This document shows positions 1 to 8,766 of a DNA stretch of 64,000 bases, piece by piece. A program made the translations under genes and the position numbers. Under the pieces are notes generated by a model, which saw only the letters and a list, made by a program, of their open reading frames with translations, did no database searches and was not told the DNA's origin. Position 1 is the stretch's first letter, and the number at the start of each line of letters is the position of its first letter. The DNA is from Pseudooctadecabacter jejudonensis (lineage in GTDB: Bacteria; Pseudomonadota; Alphaproteobacteria; Rhodobacterales; Rhodobacteraceae), in the NCBI RefSeq assembly GCF_900172275.1, contig NZ_FWFT01000002.1, forward strand, positions 496,001-560,000, read 5' to 3'.

Positions 1-501
1 TCTGGCGCACAAAATGGGGGCGTGTTCATGGGCATGCTGTTGGTCGGCATCGCGGCGACGGGCCTGAAATTCGGCAGCCTGCGCACTTGGGTCATTGCCG
101 GGTGCCTTGGCTCAGCCCTGTCCCTCGCGGCACTCACAGCAATTGGCCCCTCGGCCATGGCACCGCTGCTGCAACCGGCCACCATCGCGCTGGGGTTCTT
201 TAACGGCATGTTCGCCGTCGCCGCCATCGGGTCCATGATGACACTGGCGGGCGAAGGCAAAACCAAACGCGAAGGCACCCGCATGGGCGTCTGGGGCGCA
301 GCGCAAGCGATTGCGGCGGGCTTCGGCGGCCTCACCGGGGCCGCCCTCGTGGACATCGCCCGCACCCTGACACCCGACGCCACCGCCTTCGGTGCCGTCT
401 TCCTGCTAGAGGCCGCGATCTTCGTCATCGCCGCCGGTCTTGCCACCAAAGTTATGGACGCGACCCCAAGTCGTGAAGCGTCCCTCGTTCCAGGAGAATG
501 A
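1..501 (+). CDS. bch2: Bch2-type (PucC/LhaA family) bacteriochlorophyll transporter, C-terminal part
   Basis: The reading frame is open from the first base of the window, so the N-terminus lies outside; about 166 residues are seen. They form several hydrophobic helices with glycine- and alanine-rich segments, as in the last third of the BCD family of MFS-like membrane proteins (PucC, LhaA, Bch2). Members of this family are thought to move bacteriochlorophyll or help assemble light-harvesting complexes. Family assignment rests mostly on position: in Rhodobacter an ORF of this family lies directly before bchP and idi. The stop overlaps the bchP start region, so these genes are probably one operon. 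Confidence 0.8.
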   Translation, partial: SGAQNGGVFMGMLLVGIAATGLKFGSLRTWVIAGCLGSALSLAALTAIGPSAMAPLLQPATIALGFFNGMFAVAAIGSMMTLAGEGKTKREGTRMGVWGAAQAIAAGFGGLTGAALVDIARTLTPDATAFGAVFLLEAAIFVIAAGLATKVMDATPSREASLVPGE

Positions 502-503
502 CC

Positions 504-1682
504 ATGTATGATGTTGTCGTCGTCGGCGGTGGGCCGTCCGGTGCCACCGCCGCAGAAGATCTCGCCCGTGCGGGAAAAACCGTCGCCATGATCGACCGTG
601 ACGGACGGATCAAACCTTGCGGTGGTGCCATTCCCCCGCGGCTGATCACGGATTTCGACATTCCCGATGCGCAGATCGTGGCCCGCGTGAACACCGCGCG
701 GATGATCTCCCCCACCCAGCGCAAAGTCGACATTCCCATTGAAAACGGCTTTGTCGGCATGGTGGATCGCGAACACTTTGACGAATTCCTCCGCGGCCGT
801 GCCAAAGCCTCCGGCGCGCACCGCTACACCGGCACCTTCCTGCGGATTGACCGCGACGCCGACGGGACGCACGTCATCTACCGCGACAAGATCAGCGGAA
901 ATGAACAACGTCTCAGCACAAAATTGGTCATCGGCGCGGACGGCGCCCGCTCCAAGGTGGGCGCAGCCGAGGTTCCAGGCGGCGACACCATCCCCTACGT
1001 CATCGCCTACCATGAGATCATCGAGGCCCCCGCCGCCAACGAAAACTACGACCCCCTGCGCTGCGATGTGGTCTATGACGGCGCCATCAGCCCCGATTTC
1101 TACGGTTGGGTGTTCCCCCACGGGGCGCAATGCAGCGTCGGCATGGGCACCGAGGTCAGCGATGTGGACCTGAAGGATGCAACCGCCAAACTGCGCGCGG
1201 CCTCCGGCCTCGCCGATTGCAAAACCATCCGCAAAGAAGGCGCGCCGATCCCACTGAAACCCTTGGACCGCTGGGACAATGGCAAAGACGTGATCCTTGC
1301 AGGGGACGCCGCTGGCGTTGTGGCCCCCTCGTCTGGCGAAGGCATCTACTACGCCATGGTCGGTGGTCGTGTCGCGGCAGAGGCCTGCCTCGCCTGCCTT
1401 GCTTCCAACAATGTGCGTGATCTTCAACTGGCCCGCAAAGCCTTCATGAAAGAACATAAGATGGTGTTTAAGGTCCTGCGTTCCATGCAGGATGCCTATT
1501 ACAAATCCGACGAACGCCGCGAACGATTTGTGTCCCTGTGTCATGATGTCGACGTGCAACGCCTCACGTTTGAGGCGTATATGAACAAGAAACTCGTAAA
1601 GGCACGCCCCATGGCCCACCTGAAAATCGGCATCAAGAACCTGGCGCATCTGACACGCCTCGTGCGCCCGCATCACGTCTGA
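504..1682 (+). CDS. bchP: Geranylgeranyl reductase BchP
   Basis: FAD-dependent reductase that saturates the geranylgeranyl tail of bacteriochlorophyll to phytyl. The N-terminus carries the dinucleotide fold motif VVVGGGPSG, and a second FAD motif GDAAGVVAPSSGEG lies around residue 270. The length of about 392 residues fits the family. Two starts are possible: ATG at 498, which overlaps the upstream stop, and ATG at 504. I chose 504 because AGGAG at 492-496 then lies 7 bases upstream, a normal spacing. The stop overlaps the idi start by one base (TGATG), pointing to translational coupling. Confidence 0.95.
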   Translation: MYDVVVVGGGPSGATAAEDLARAGKTVAMIDRDGRIKPCGGAIPPRLITDFDIPDAQIVARVNTARMISPTQRKVDIPIENGFVGMVDREHFDEFLRGRAKASGAHRYTGTFLRIDRDADGTHVIYRDKISGNEQRLSTKLVIGADGARSKVGAAEVPGGDTIPYVIAYHEIIEAPAANENYDPLRCDVVYDGAISPDFYGWVFPHGAQCSVGMGTEVSDVDLKDATAKLRAASGLADCKTIRKEGAPIPLKPLDRWDNGKDVILAGDAAGVVAPSSGEGIYYAMVGGRVAAEACLACLASNNVRDLQLARKAFMKEHKMVFKVLRSMQDAYYKSDERRERFVSLCHDVDVQRLTFEAYMNKKLVKARPMAHLKIGIKNLAHLTRLVRPHHV

Positions 1683-2227
1683 TGACCATGATCCCGACCT
1701 GGGTGAACGGCAAACTTCAGCCCTTCGATAAGCTTGAGGCGCACGTGCAAGGCCTGCGCCATAAGGCGGTTTCGGTGTTCGTGATGGATGGCAAGAACGT
1801 GCTGATCCAACAGCGCGCCCTGTCCAAATATCACACGCCCGGTCTTTGGGCGAACACCTGTTGCACCCATCCCCACTGGGAAGAAGACGCAGGCCTGTGC
1901 GCCGTGCGCCGGCTTGAGGACGAACTGGGCATCACAGGGCTTTACCCCGTATATCGCGACCAACTCGAATACCGCGCCGATGTCGGCGGCGGGTTGATCG
2001 AACACGAAGTGGTCGATCTGTTCGTCGCCCCCGCCTCGCAAAAATCCCTAAAGATGGATCTCAACCCCGATGAGGTGATGGCCACACGTTGGGTCGATAT
2101 CTACGATCTCGCGGCTGAGGTCGCGCGCTGGCCGGATCGCTTCACACCATGGCTGCGCATCTATCTGCGCGACCATCTTGATCTGGTGATCGCAGATCAT
2201 TCCAACATGGCCCAAGCGGGCGAATAG
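1682..2227 (+). CDS. idi: Isopentenyl-diphosphate delta-isomerase (type 1)
   Basis: Nudix-fold enzyme that interconverts isopentenyl and dimethylallyl diphosphate, balancing precursors for carotenoids and the bacteriochlorophyll tail. The 181-residue product carries the type-1 active-site cysteine segment NTCCTHPHW and the Nudix-like AVRRLEDELGI. It is the third gene of the bch2-bchP-idi run, as in Rhodobacter capsulatus. It converges with dxs: the two stop codons are only 3 bases apart. Confidence 0.95.
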   Translation: MTMIPTWVNGKLQPFDKLEAHVQGLRHKAVSVFVMDGKNVLIQQRALSKYHTPGLWANTCCTHPHWEEDAGLCAVRRLEDELGITGLYPVYRDQLEYRADVGGGLIEHEVVDLFVAPASQKSLKMDLNPDEVMATRWVDIYDLAAEVARWPDRFTPWLRIYLRDHLDLVIADHSNMAQAGE

Positions 2228-2230
2228 ACT

Positions 2231-4141
2231 CTATTGCGCCTGAATTGGGGTCTTTGTGGCCTCAAGCCCTGCGGCCTCCATCGCGGTCGCGGCGATATCA
2301 ACGGCAGACAATCCAGCATCCGCATACATCGCATCGGGGGCCGCCTGATCAATGAACCGGTCAGGCAATGTCATCGTCCGCAGCTGCGCTTCCATCAACA
2401 TCCCCTCCTGCGCCAGGGCCTGCAACACCATCGCGCCAAACCCACCAACAGACCCCTGTTCGACTGTGATCACAGCGTCATGGGATTTCATCAACTGACG
2501 GATCATCACCATGTCCAACGGTTTGGCAAACCGCGCATCCGCAATCGTCACACTGACATCCTGCGCCTCGAGCATCCGGGCCGCTTTGCGCACCTCACCC
2601 AAATGCGCGCCAAACGACAACAACGCCACATCTGTGCCACTTTGCACGATACGGCCTTTGCCGATCTCCAGAACTTCGCCGCGTTCGGGCATCTCCATGC
2701 CTTCCCCCTCGCCACGTGGATAGCGAAAGGCAATCGGCCCATCGTCGTAGGCCGCCGCCGTGGCGACCATATGCATCAGCTCAACCTCATCAGCAGCAGC
2801 CATAACCACCATGTTCGGCAGCGCGGCCAAATACCCGATATCAAACGCGCCCGCATGGGTCGGCCCGTCCGCGCCCACCAAACCGGCCCGATCTACCGCG
2901 AACCGCACAGGCAGGTTCTGCAACGCCACATCATGGACAATCTGGTCATACCCGCGCTGCAGGAATGATGAATAAATCGCGCAAAACGGCTTCATGCACG
3001 TTGCGGCCAGTCCGGCCGCAAACGTCACAGCATGTTGTTCCGCAATACCCACATCGAACATCTGTTTCGGGTAGGCTTTGCCGAAAATATCCATGCCGGT
3101 GCCCGATGGCATTGCTGCGGTGATCCCAACGATTCTAGGGTCTAACGCGGCCTCTTTCACCAAACTTTCGCCAAACACCTTCGTGTAGCTCGGCGCATTG
3201 GGGCGGCTTTTCTTCTGCGTGCCCGTCGACACGTCAAACTTGGCGACCCCGTGGTATTTGTCATCCGATCCTTCCGCAGGCGCATAGCCCTTACCCTTGA
3301 CCGTGCAGGCGTGGATCAGCACCGGCCCCGTCGCGCGCACCTTGGCCGTGCGCAGCACGCTCAGCAACTGGTCCATGTCATGTCCATCGATAGGCCCGAT
3401 GTACTGGAACCCCAGCTCTTCAAACAACGTACCAGCGCCGCCAGACAGCCCCGTCACCAGCTGACGTGCACGCCGCGCGTGATCACGCAAAGGCCCGGGC
3501 AAGGCAGACTCAAAACCTTCAGCCATGGTCGCCGCTGGGCTGGAATAGAGACTGCTTAGATACTTCGACATCGCCCCCACCGGCGGCGCAATCGACATTT
3601 CATTGTCGTTGAGGATGACAAACAAACGTCGCCCCTCGGCGCCCGCGTTGTTCATCGCCTCATAGGCCATTCCGGCCGAAATCGACCCGTCACCGATCAC
3701 CGCAATCGCATCGCCCGTTGGCTGACCCAAATCGCGCGCGGTCGCAAAACCCAAGGCCGCAGAAATCGACGTGGACGAATGCGCGGCGCCAAACGGGTCA
3801 TAGTCACTCTCGGCGCGCTTGGTGAACCCGGACAGGCCCCCCTCTTGGCGCAGGGTGCGGATGCGGTCGCGCCGCCCTGTCAAAACCTTATGCGGATAAC
3901 ACTGATGGCCCACGTCCCAGACGATCTTGTCGTGCGGCGTGTTGAACACCGCATGCAACGCCACGGTCAGTTCAACCACACCCAAGGATGACCCCAAATG
4001 GCCGCCCGTCTCGGACACCGCCGAAACAACCTCCTGGCGCAGCTCATCCGCCAGAGTCGCCAGCTGTCGGTCATCCAATGCCTTCAGGTCGGACGGAACC
4101 GTCACACGGTCCAAGGTGGGGGTGTTTGGACGGTCAGTCAT
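2231..4141 (-). CDS. dxs: 1-deoxy-D-xylulose-5-phosphate synthase
   Basis: Thiamine-diphosphate enzyme that condenses pyruvate with glyceraldehyde 3-phosphate, the first step of the MEP pathway feeding carotenoid and phytol synthesis. The protein has the transketolase-like N-terminal histidine region ([18 protein letters not shown]), the thiamine-binding [18 protein letters not shown], and the central IDGHD. The frame is open further upstream to 4282, but ATG at 4141 is preferred: it gives the usual 636 residues and is preceded by GGGAGA about 7 bases away. It follows pufX on the same strand, the arrangement known in Rhodobacter, across a hairpin-rich 249-bp gap. Confidence 0.96.
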   Translation of the reverse strand: MTDRPNTPTLDRVTVPSDLKALDDRQLATLADELRQEVVSAVSETGGHLGSSLGVVELTVALHAVFNTPHDKIVWDVGHQCYPHKVLTGRRDRIRTLRQEGGLSGFTKRAESDYDPFGAAHSSTSISAALGFATARDLGQPTGDAIAVIGDGSISAGMAYEAMNNAGAEGRRLFVILNDNEMSIAPPVGAMSKYLSSLYSSPAATMAEGFESALPGPLRDHARRARQLVTGLSGGAGTLFEELGFQYIGPIDGHDMDQLLSVLRTAKVRATGPVLIHACTVKGKGYAPAEGSDDKYHGVAKFDVSTGTQKKSRPNAPSYTKVFGESLVKEAALDPRIVGITAAMPSGTGMDIFGKAYPKQMFDVGIAEQHAVTFAAGLAATCMKPFCAIYSSFLQRGYDQIVHDVALQNLPVRFAVDRAGLVGADGPTHAGAFDIGYLAALPNMVVMAAADEVELMHMVATAAAYDDGPIAFRYPRGEGEGMEMPERGEVLEIGKGRIVQSGTDVALLSFGAHLGEVRKAARMLEAQDVSVTIADARFAKPLDMVMIRQLMKSHDAVITVEQGSVGGFGAMVLQALAQEGMLMEAQLRTMTLPDRFIDQAAPDAMYADAGLSAVDIAATAMEAAGLEATKTPIQAQ

Positions 4142-4219
4142 GGCGATATCTCCCTTAGATGTTCCCATGCGGATACCGTGGCGCGGCCCCGCGTGTCCCC
4201 CTGAACGATGTCCCAGTGT

Positions 4220-4300
4220 GGTGCCGTAAGGGGCAAACCCCTCACGGCACCGGTTTCCTGTAGCCAACAGGAAGGGAACCAAGATGGACCGCGAGGGTCC
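4220..4300 (-). terminator. Stem-loop cluster downstream of pufX
   Basis: The pufX-dxs gap (4142-4390) holds three inverted repeats. The strongest is 4220-4251: an 8-bp GGTGCCGT/ACGGCACC stem, one mismatch, then AGGGG/CCCCT around a CAAA loop. The second is 4255-4273 (TTCCTGT/ACAGGAA, 5-base loop) and the third 4286-4300 (GGACC/GGTCC). None has a clear T-tract on the minus strand, so they look more like mRNA 3'-end stabilisers or attenuators than simple rho-independent terminators. Hairpins after pufM/pufX that protect the puf message are established in Rhodobacter capsulatus. Confidence 0.65.
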
Positions 4301-4390
4301 GACCTTGATGTCCGGCCCCAGGGAACAGGGGGCGGACCTCGGATGGAGAGGGGCACATCAGCTGCGCCCGCCCCCAAATCACATCACACG

Positions 4391-4633
4391 TCAGGCCAGA
4401 ACGGTGATCTCAGTCGCATCAATCTGCATGGACATCGGCGTTGGATCGGGGGCGAACTTGCTGTCTTCCGGCAGCAGGTTCGAAATTCCGATCAGCACCG
4501 CATAGGCCAAGCCGATCACCAGACAGAACAGCGCGGCATATCCCGCCCCCTTCAACATCAAGGCTGTGACGTCAGCCGTCAGGCGGAAATTGCCGCCTTC
4601 GGTGCGCAGATAATCGTGGTCATTGTCACTCAT
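4391..4633 (-). CDS. pufX: PufX, reaction centre-LH1 accessory polypeptide
   Basis: An 80-residue single-span membrane protein. It has a polar N-terminus, an FRL...MLKGAG segment leading into one hydrophobic helix (about residues 22-45), then a LLPEDSKFAP tail. Rhodobacter sphaeroides PufX has the same layout (LRL...MMKGAG, helix, MLPIQENQAP), as far as I recall it. In Rhodobacter PufX opens the LH1 ring for quinone exchange and organises core dimers. The ATG at 4633 is preceded by AAGGAC and lies 14 bases after the pufM stop. No pufC cytochrome gene follows. The assignment rests on position plus short motifs, because PufX diverges quickly. Confidence 0.85.
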   Translation of the reverse strand: MSDNDHDYLRTEGGNFRLTADVTALMLKGAGYAALFCLVIGLAYAVLIGISNLLPEDSKFAPDPTPMSMQIDATEITVLA

Positions 4634-4647
4634 GAATCTGTCCTTTC

Positions 4648-5568
4648 TTACCGTGCGAAGCCGTGGTCTTGGGCCCAGCCGAACCAGTTGTCGACGACTG
4701 TGCCGGTCAGCAAAATTCCGATACCGCCGGTCAGCGTTGTCAGAACTGCGAACCACCACGCCCAGCGGTGAATGCCTTCCATTGTGGCGTTAAAGCCCAT
4801 GGTCCAGCGCCAGAACAGGCCGGCGCGCTCAGACGCTGTGCCGCGGTCGACGATCTGTTCAATCTCTCGTTCGCCGCCAAAGCGGCTGACAGCCAGGATC
4901 GTGGCGCCGTGCATGGCGAACAGCAGGGCTGACCCATACAGGAACACAATCGAAAGCGCGTGGAACGGGTTGTAGAACAGGTTGCCGTAGGTGATCGAGA
5001 ACAGGTTCGTCCAGTCAAGGTGGCTGAAGATCCCGTAAGGCACCATTTCAGACCAGGATCCCATCAGGATCGGACGGAACAGACCCAACACAAGGAACAA
5101 CCAGATCGCCGAGGCGAACGCCCAAGCCACATGTTTGCCCATGCCCAGTGCCTCGGCCCGCAGGTAGGTCCGCACCCACCAAGTGATCACCGACACCAGC
5201 AGGAAGAGCGACGCGATCATGAAATAACCGCCTTCATTCATGGGTGGCATCGACAGGCCATATTCGGGGCTTGGCGGATCAAGCGAGAACCAGAACAGGT
5301 CGCGCATGAACACCGCAGGGTTGTATCCCGCCTGATCCCAGAAGCTCAGGCCCACCATGACAAACCAGATCAAACCGGTCGCCATGGAAATCAGGCCAAA
5401 CGCGCCCAGATAGATCGGGCCCAATTGGGCGTTGCCGATCCAGCCCGCAAGGGTGGAGAAGGACGCGCCCTTGGTGCGCTCGCCGGCAATTTTGCCGTCG
5501 CCTTCCATGCCCATCTCAGGCGGTCCAGCGACCTGCACCTGAGTAAAGATGTTTTGATACTCAGCCAT
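4648..5568 (-). CDS. pufM: Photosynthetic reaction centre M subunit
   Basis: Core subunit of the type-II reaction centre that binds bacteriochlorophyll, bacteriopheophytin, QA and the non-haem iron. The 306-residue protein aligns well with the Rhodobacter M chain from the start ([12 protein letters not shown]) through [10 protein letters not shown], the histidine-bearing SHLDWTN and [13 protein letters not shown] segments, and [17 protein letters not shown] to a short C-terminus. Five transmembrane helices are evident. The start overlaps the pufL stop by 8 bases, the usual coupling that balances L and M. Confidence 0.98.
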   Translation of the reverse strand: MAEYQNIFTQVQVAGPPEMGMEGDGKIAGERTKGASFSTLAGWIGNAQLGPIYLGAFGLISMATGLIWFVMVGLSFWDQAGYNPAVFMRDLFWFSLDPPSPEYGLSMPPMNEGGYFMIASLFLLVSVITWWVRTYLRAEALGMGKHVAWAFASAIWLFLVLGLFRPILMGSWSEMVPYGIFSHLDWTNLFSITYGNLFYNPFHALSIVFLYGSALLFAMHGATILAVSRFGGEREIEQIVDRGTASERAGLFWRWTMGFNATMEGIHRWAWWFAVLTTLTGGIGILLTGTVVDNWFGWAQDHGFAR

Positions 5569-6409
5569 TTACGCCTCCTTCAATGTCTACCCAAATCGGC
5601 AGGTCAACCCAGCCGTACCACCACACGATCCATTCATCGAACCAGATGGTGCCGGAAATCACGATGCACACGGCGGACCAGAAACCAGCCATCAGCGCCA
5701 GGAAAAGACCCAGACGGTGGATGCCCAGTGGCCCGATCGAATACCCGATCAGATCGCGGAAATAGGTGTCTTCGTGGTCGGGGGATTTGACCTCGGTGCC
5801 CTTCGTCGGGTTCACCGCAGACAAAACCAACGACCCATGCAGCGCCAGTGCCAAACAGTTCGTAAAGAAGAACGTAATGGCGATCATATGCGCGGGGTTG
5901 TAATGGAAATTGCCGTAGGCGTAGCCCACGTTGTTCACCCAATCGAGGTGGGACCAAATCCCATATGGGAACCCATGGCCCCATGCGCCCATCAAAACGG
6001 GGCGAATGATCACCAGCGTGACATAGGCCAAGATGGCCACGCCAAACGCGAACGGCACATGGTATCCCATGCCCAACTTGCGGCAAATCTCGACCTCTCG
6101 CATCATCCAGCTGACAAAGGCCAGCGTGGCGCAGATGGTGATGATCTGCCAAAGCCCGCCTTCGGCCAATGGCGCCATGCCAAGACCAACTTCAAGGCTG
6201 GGGGGATTGATCGAAATCAACCAGGGGTTCCACGTATCGCCAAGGGCGGCACCGTAGAAAATCAGAATTGTGCCAAGGGCGGCAAAGAAAAATGTCGTGA
6301 CCCCAAAGAAGCCCACATAAAATGGGCCTACCCAGAAGTCGAACAGATCACCGCCGACCAGCGTCCCGCCTCGGACGCGGTATTTTCTTTCGAAGCTGAG
6401 CTGAGCCAT
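5561..6409 (-). CDS. pufL: Photosynthetic reaction centre L subunit
   Basis: Partner of PufM in the reaction centre; carries the active electron-transfer branch and the QB site. The 282-residue protein starts [11 protein letters not shown]-like ([14 protein letters not shown]) and keeps [33 protein letters not shown] with its conserved histidines, and GIHRLGL. An in-frame TTG lies two codons upstream, but ATG at 6409 matches the family start and has GGAG seven bases before it. It overlaps pufM by 8 bases and is separated from pufA by a gap carrying a strong hairpin. Confidence 0.98.
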   Translation of the reverse strand: MAQLSFERKYRVRGGTLVGGDLFDFWVGPFYVGFFGVTTFFFAALGTILIFYGAALGDTWNPWLISINPPSLEVGLGMAPLAEGGLWQIITICATLAFVSWMMREVEICRKLGMGYHVPFAFGVAILAYVTLVIIRPVLMGAWGHGFPYGIWSHLDWVNNVGYAYGNFHYNPAHMIAITFFFTNCLALALHGSLVLSAVNPTKGTEVKSPDHEDTYFRDLIGYSIGPLGIHRLGLFLALMAGFWSAVCIVISGTIWFDEWIVWWYGWVDLPIWVDIEGGVNG

Positions 6410-6478
6410 CTTCAAACTCCTTTTAATGCGGCATGGACGCGGACGTACTCATGTCGCCGGTTCTGTCGGTTTGTTTGC

Positions 6479-6502
6479 CACGGGCGAGCGGACCCGCCCG
6501 TG
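6479..6502 (-). terminator. pufA-pufL intercistronic stem-loop
   Basis: A perfect 8-bp inverted repeat, CACGGGCG/CGCCCGTG, with an 8-base loop lies between the pufA stop and the pufL start. In Rhodobacter capsulatus a stem-loop in the same place stabilises the pufBA segment against 3' decay, giving excess LH1 over reaction-centre transcript. The position and strength fit that role here. No T-tract follows on the minus strand, so it should not fully stop transcription. Confidence 0.75.
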
Positions 6503-6525
6503 ACTGTGTTCAGTCGGTCAGTGGA

Positions 6526-6687
6526 TCACTCACCGGCCCCGCCAAAGGCGAGGGAGAACCAGTTGGTCGCATCGTTGCTAAGCAGGACGAGGTGAATCAT
6601 CGCAGCCAGCAGGAAGAGGAAAACGCCCTGAGCCACGAAAACGCGACGGGGGTCGAATACCAACCAGATCTTGTAAAACTGTGCCAT
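6526..6687 (-). CDS. pufA: LH1 antenna alpha polypeptide
   Basis: Read directly from the minus strand: 53 residues, starting [20 protein letters not shown]. This is followed by the transmembrane helix with the bacteriochlorophyll-binding histidine in [10 protein letters not shown] and a TNW motif after the helix. It is nearly identical in layout to Rhodobacter LH1 alpha, but ends a few residues after the [10 protein letters not shown] segment, so the C-terminal tail is short. GGAG (TAAAGGAGTCC) precedes the ATG. The pufB stop lies 14 bases upstream. Confidence 0.97.
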   Translation of the reverse strand: MAQFYKIWLVFDPRRVFVAQGVFLFLLAAMIHLVLLSNDATNWFSLAFGGAGE

Positions 6688-6701
6688 TCGTTAGGACTCC
6701 T

Positions 6702-6857
6702 TTACCAAGCAAACCAAGGCAGCTTGATGTACGTGAGGATGTGGGCGACCACGGCAACAACCGTGAACAGCGCAAAACCGCTCATGTACACCGCGTGCAG
6801 CTCTTGGGCCTGCTCGTCGGTGAGACCTGTGAAAGACAGATCAGATTTATCAGCCAT
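6702..6857 (-). CDS. pufB: LH1 antenna beta polypeptide
   Basis: Read directly from the minus strand: 51 residues beginning [20 protein letters not shown], a typical beta N-terminus. Then comes [11 protein letters not shown], a single membrane helix, the bacteriochlorophyll-ligand histidine in VVAHILTY, and the conserved PWFAW end. It pairs with PufA to form LH1 around the reaction centre. An AAGGAG-type Shine-Dalgarno (GTAAGGAGTAATTTTAC) precedes the ATG. This is the first structural gene of pufBALMX. Confidence 0.97.
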   Translation of the reverse strand: MADKSDLSFTGLTDEQAQELHAVYMSGFALFTVVAVVAHILTYIKLPWFAW

Positions 6858-6912
6858 GTAAAATTACTCCTTACAGAACTGACGCCGCGCATTCCCCGCG
6901 ACAGGGCTACGA

Positions 6913-6929
6913 CGGAGGCTCATCCTCCG
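6913..6929 (-). other. Small hairpin in the pufQ-pufB gap
   Basis: Within the 122-bp space between the pufQ stop and the pufB start there is a 6-bp stem CGGAGG/CCTCCG with a 5-base loop. It lacks a T-tract and may be an mRNA processing or stability element for pufBALMX. I see nothing else clear in this gap. Confidence 0.4.
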
Positions 6930-6979
6930 CCCTCTTTCACCACCCCGTGGGCTGGTAAACGTGTGATCACACCCAAACG

Positions 6980-7213
6980 TCATGGGTGGAAAATCATTGG
7001 TGTAATGATGCCCGCCTGGGACCACGCGGTTTGCACCGGGTCTTTCTCAGGCAGACGGAAATTGCGCAGTGCGAACAACACATAGGTGAACAGTGCCAGC
7101 GGCAGGCAGGCAAAGAAGATCACCACGAAATAGGCGCCGTACTCGCGTTTCTCTGCATTGGTATTTCGGCTCTGTTTCGCCTCAATCGGCGTGTCGGTTG
7201 TCAAATCAGTCAT
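6980..7213 (-). CDS. pufQ: PufQ, bacteriochlorophyll synthesis/cytochrome-associated small protein
   Basis: A 77-residue protein with one membrane helix (about residues 27-48) and the family's C-terminal signature: W, then AG.ITP.IF.P (here [15 protein letters not shown]). PufQ is required for normal bacteriochlorophyll levels in Rhodobacter; its mechanism is not settled. The start ATG at 7213 overlaps the bchZ stop by 8 bases and is preceded by GGAGG in the bchZ 3' end. It links the bch and puf parts of the superoperon. Confidence 0.9.
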   Translation of the reverse strand: MTDLTTDTPIEAKQSRNTNAEKREYGAYFVVIFFACLPLALFTYVLFALRNFRLPEKDPVQTAWSQAGIITPMIFHP

Positions 7214-8675
7214 CGCGTGGACCTCCTGTAGCAGGTTGCAACTTTCGAACCGTCTCAAGGACGACTCGCTCCGCTCCGGTCTCAAGGGCCGCCTTTTCGG
7301 CGGCATCCCTCAGCGTTTTTGCGGCAGAAATTCTTGTAAGGATGGGATGGGTCGCCACGATCTCATCAAGCGCGCGCGCTGCGTCGTCATCCCAAGGGAA
7401 ATCACGACGCAGGTTCGTCGGCGTTGCGTCGGCGGCGTCCATGTCAGTACCAAGAGGCAAGATGTGGAACAGCGCGTCAAACAATCCATTGCAGACCTCT
7501 TGGACAACATATGTCGCCCCAGCATAGCCCATGAATGGTGTTCCTGTCGCCCGCCGTATGGCCGCACCCGGAAAACTGGCGGGAATGAACGCCGGTGAGG
7601 GCCCATGCCCCGCCTTCAATTCCGCCAAATACATCTTTTCGTTGATCGACCCAAAGACCACCAACGGGCGTTTCTGCCCCATCAAGGCACGCACTTCGTC
7701 ATTGTTCGTTTTGGCCCCTGCGGTCCGTGCCACCGCAAACCCGCACGGCAGCCCCAGATCATCCTCAAGGAATTTGCGCAGGCCTCGCGCGTAGGTTTCG
7801 TTCGCGACAACGGCGAAACTGGCCGTGGCAAAGAAATCCTGCGTCACGCTGCGCCACAAGTCCCAAACCGGCTTGATGGTGGAATGCTTTTCGCGCTCGA
7901 TAAACGGCTCAGGGTCCAGCCCCAACAAATCACCCAACTTACGCAGGAACTTGGTTGTGCTGTCCAACCCGATGGGGGCCTGCAGATAGGGCTTGTTCAA
8001 AACCTCACACAGACCGCGCCCAAATTCGCGGTACATGCAGACATTCACATCCGCATTCACCAGATTGCGCATCTCCGCGACATGGCTGCCCAGTGGCATG
8101 ACCATATTCACCTCGGCGCCAATCCCTTCGACCAAGCGGCGGATCTCGGCCAGATCGGACGGCATGTTGAACGTGCCATACATTGGCCCAAGGATATTCA
8201 CGCGCGGCTTCGCACCCTCTTCGCGCTTCGCCTCTTTCGGCATCCGGCCTTTGGTCATCCCGAATTCGGTAAAGACCCAGGTCATGGCACGATCGGCGGC
8301 TTCCCATTGGTCCTCATCAATCGTCCGAGGGAGGAACCGCTGAATATTAGTACCCATGGGCGTTACACCGCCGCCGATCATCTCTGCAATGGATCCGGTC
8401 ACCACCACCGCCGGAAGCGCGGGGTCCAACGTGCCCCAGGCGCGCTTCATCGCGCCCTCGGTCCCGTCTCGGCCCAGCTCTTCTTCGCCCAGTCCGGTCA
8501 CCACAATCGGCAACTCGTGGGGCGGAAGCGCATCGGTGTAATGCAACACGGACGTCACGGGCAGGTTCTCACAGCCGACCGGCCCGTCGATCACGCACTG
8601 CAGGCCCTTCACGGCGCAGAACGCATAAACCGCACCCCAGTAGCCACCGGCCCGATCATGATCCTGGATCAGCAT
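7206..8675 (-). CDS. bchZ: Chlorophyllide a reductase subunit Z
   Basis: One of the two catalytic subunits (with BchY) of chlorophyllide a oxidoreductase. It belongs to the nitrogenase-like family that reduces ring B on the way to bacteriochlorophyll a. The protein opens [19 protein letters not shown] and keeps the cluster-binding [14 protein letters not shown] and [12 protein letters not shown] segments. ATG at 8675 gives 489 residues and matches the family start. The frame stays open 21 codons upstream to an ATG at 8738, but that stretch is an 11-bp tandem repeat. The Shine-Dalgarno is weak (GGCGG). It overlaps pufQ by 8 bases. Confidence 0.97.
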   Translation of the reverse strand: MLIQDHDRAGGYWGAVYAFCAVKGLQCVIDGPVGCENLPVTSVLHYTDALPPHELPIVVTGLGEEELGRDGTEGAMKRAWGTLDPALPAVVVTGSIAEMIGGGVTPMGTNIQRFLPRTIDEDQWEAADRAMTWVFTEFGMTKGRMPKEAKREEGAKPRVNILGPMYGTFNMPSDLAEIRRLVEGIGAEVNMVMPLGSHVAEMRNLVNADVNVCMYREFGRGLCEVLNKPYLQAPIGLDSTTKFLRKLGDLLGLDPEPFIEREKHSTIKPVWDLWRSVTQDFFATASFAVVANETYARGLRKFLEDDLGLPCGFAVARTAGAKTNNDEVRALMGQKRPLVVFGSINEKMYLAELKAGHGPSPAFIPASFPGAAIRRATGTPFMGYAGATYVVQEVCNGLFDALFHILPLGTDMDAADATPTNLRRDFPWDDDAARALDEIVATHPILTRISAAKTLRDAAEKAALETGAERVVLETVRKLQPATGGPRDD

Positions 8676-8700
8676 GTGACACCGCCAATCTGGCGCGCCT

Positions 8701-8741
8701 GCCATACGCCAGCCATACGCCAGCCATACGCAAACCATACC
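8701..8741. repeat. 11-bp tandem repeat array between bchY and bchZ
   Basis: Three 11-bp units (GCCATACGCCA, GCCATACGCCA, GCCATACGCAA) and a terminal partial unit ACCATACC fill about half of the 91-bp bchY-bchZ spacer. The same unit, same number of copies and same terminal CCATACC are found at 47930-47970, so this is a dispersed repeat and not chance. On the minus strand the array is open in frame with bchZ. Function unknown. Confidence 0.9.
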
Positions 8742-8766
8742 GGCATTTTGGGATCAAAATATGCCA

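Noticed and set aside
4391-4633. Reading the gene after pufM as a piece of pufC
   Set aside because: No CxxCH haem motif and only 80 residues; the KGAG and LLP landmarks fit PufX.
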